Shown piece after piece: positions 6,910 through 7,332 of a DNA stretch of 7,332 nt (within the stretch, counting starts at the first letter, position 1; every line of letters begins with the position of its first letter). Position numbers and translations under genes: made by a program. The stretch is taken from assembly GCA_934667575.1 (NCBI GenBank), contig CAKUME010000049.1, positions 1 to 7,332 on the forward strand, written 5' to 3'. This DNA is from an uncultured Eubacteriales bacterium. Its GTDB lineage: Bacteria; Bacillota; Clostridia; Oscillospirales; Acutalibacteraceae. The notes beneath the pieces were generated by a model. The model was not told the DNA's origin. It searched no databases and worked only from the letters and a program-made list of their open reading frames with translations.

Positions 6910-7332
6910 GATTCGCCCTCCAGTTCAAGGAATACGGCTTCCAGAGAGTCGTCGCCCCGAACCTCTGCCATGGTGCCGGAACGGATCAGCTTGCCGCTCT
7001 TGATGATTGCCACCTTGTCGCAGAGCTTTTCGGCCACCTCCAGCACATGGGTGGAAAAGAAGATGGCGCCGCCCGCGTTGCAAACGTCGCGCATCATGCC
7101 TTTGAGCAGGTGCGAGGCGGTGGGATCCAGCCCCACGAAGGGTTCATCCATAATAATCAGCTTTGGCTGATGCAGCCAGGCTGCAATAATTGCCAGCTTT
7201 TGCTTCATACCGTGCGAGTAGGCGGCAATGGGCTGCGCCAGATCGGCGGTCAGCTCAAATGCGTCGGCGTATTGATGAATCCGCGCCCAACGGTCTTCGG
7301 CACTCACACCGAAAATATCCGCAATAAAATTC
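6903..7332 (-). CDS. ABC transporter ATP-binding protein, C-terminal part (5' end beyond window)
   Basis: This is the cytoplasmic ATPase for the 533-residue permease that follows. Only the last 142 residues are present. The frame is open to the right edge, so the GTG at 7307 is an internal Val codon and not the start. Visible motifs are a variant signature YSHGMKQK in place of LSGGQ, Walker B LIIMDE, D-loop GLD, and the H-loop His in FFSTHVLEVAE. Walker A and the Q-loop must lie beyond the window. Family members are about 240 residues, so roughly 100 are missing. The C-terminus is short, without the DrrA-type extension of the other ATPase in this window, so the two systems are of different kinds. 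The tail ELEGESC carries the ribosome binding site of the permease within its own codons, and the stop overlaps the permease start by 7 bases. Confidence 0.95.
   Translation of the reverse strand, partial: NFIADIFGVSAEDRWARIHQYADAFELTADLAQPIAAYSHGMKQKLAIIAAWLHQPKLIIMDEPFVGLDPTASHLLKGMMRDVCNAGGAIFFSTHVLEVAEKLCDKVAIIKSGKLIRSGTMAEVRGDDSLEAVFLELEGESC
6916..6921 (-). promoter_or_regulatory. Ribosome binding site of the 533-residue permease
   Basis: GGAGGG on the minus strand lies within the last codons of the preceding ATPase gene, 6 bases before the permease ATG at 6909. It supports that start and coupled translation of the two genes. Confidence 0.85.

Overview
The window is an ordinary-looking stretch of a moderately high-GC bacterial chromosome. 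Every supported gene lies on the minus strand, so transcription runs from high to low coordinates. The strong Shine-Dalgarno sites, the overlapping starts and stops, and the protein flavours (a DrrA-type drug ATPase with its ABC-2 partner, a two-part ABC-2 permease, a standard SbcD/SbcC pair) suggest a Firmicute of the class Clostridia. A gut Oscillospiraceae/Ruminococcaceae-type genome is my best guess. This is inference from style and recalled protein resemblance, not from a search.

Layout in transcription order. (1) 7332-5308: a first ABC export system, made of the last 142 residues of an ATPase that enters from beyond the right edge and a 533-residue permease overlapping it by 7 bases. 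(2) 5307-5145: a 163-base gap with a weak promoter candidate and no clear terminator. (3) 5144-3331: a second ABC system, made of a complete 304-residue DrrA/CcmA-type ATPase and a 300-residue ABC-2 permease, joined by an ATGA overlap. (4) 3330-3062: a 269-base intergenic region holding GC-rich inverted repeats, one long hairpin and a very good sigma-A-type promoter. (5) 3061-1: sbcD (378 residues, complete) and sbcC (first 642 codons, running off the left edge), again joined by an ATGA overlap.

Functionally there are two parts. The two ABC systems are probably membrane exporters of unknown substrate, each with one ATPase gene and one permease gene. The sbcDC operon encodes the bacterial Mre11-Rad50-type nuclease that opens DNA hairpins and blocked DNA ends. 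Nothing in the sequence links the exporters to the nuclease beyond adjacency. The hairpin and the separate promoter argue that sbcDC is its own transcription unit.

I found no tRNA, rRNA, CRISPR array, transposase, prophage gene or riboswitch. I see no convincing undescribed system here. The observations most worth a second look are the strand-asymmetric hairpin at 3181-3235 and the internal duplication in the 533-residue permease.
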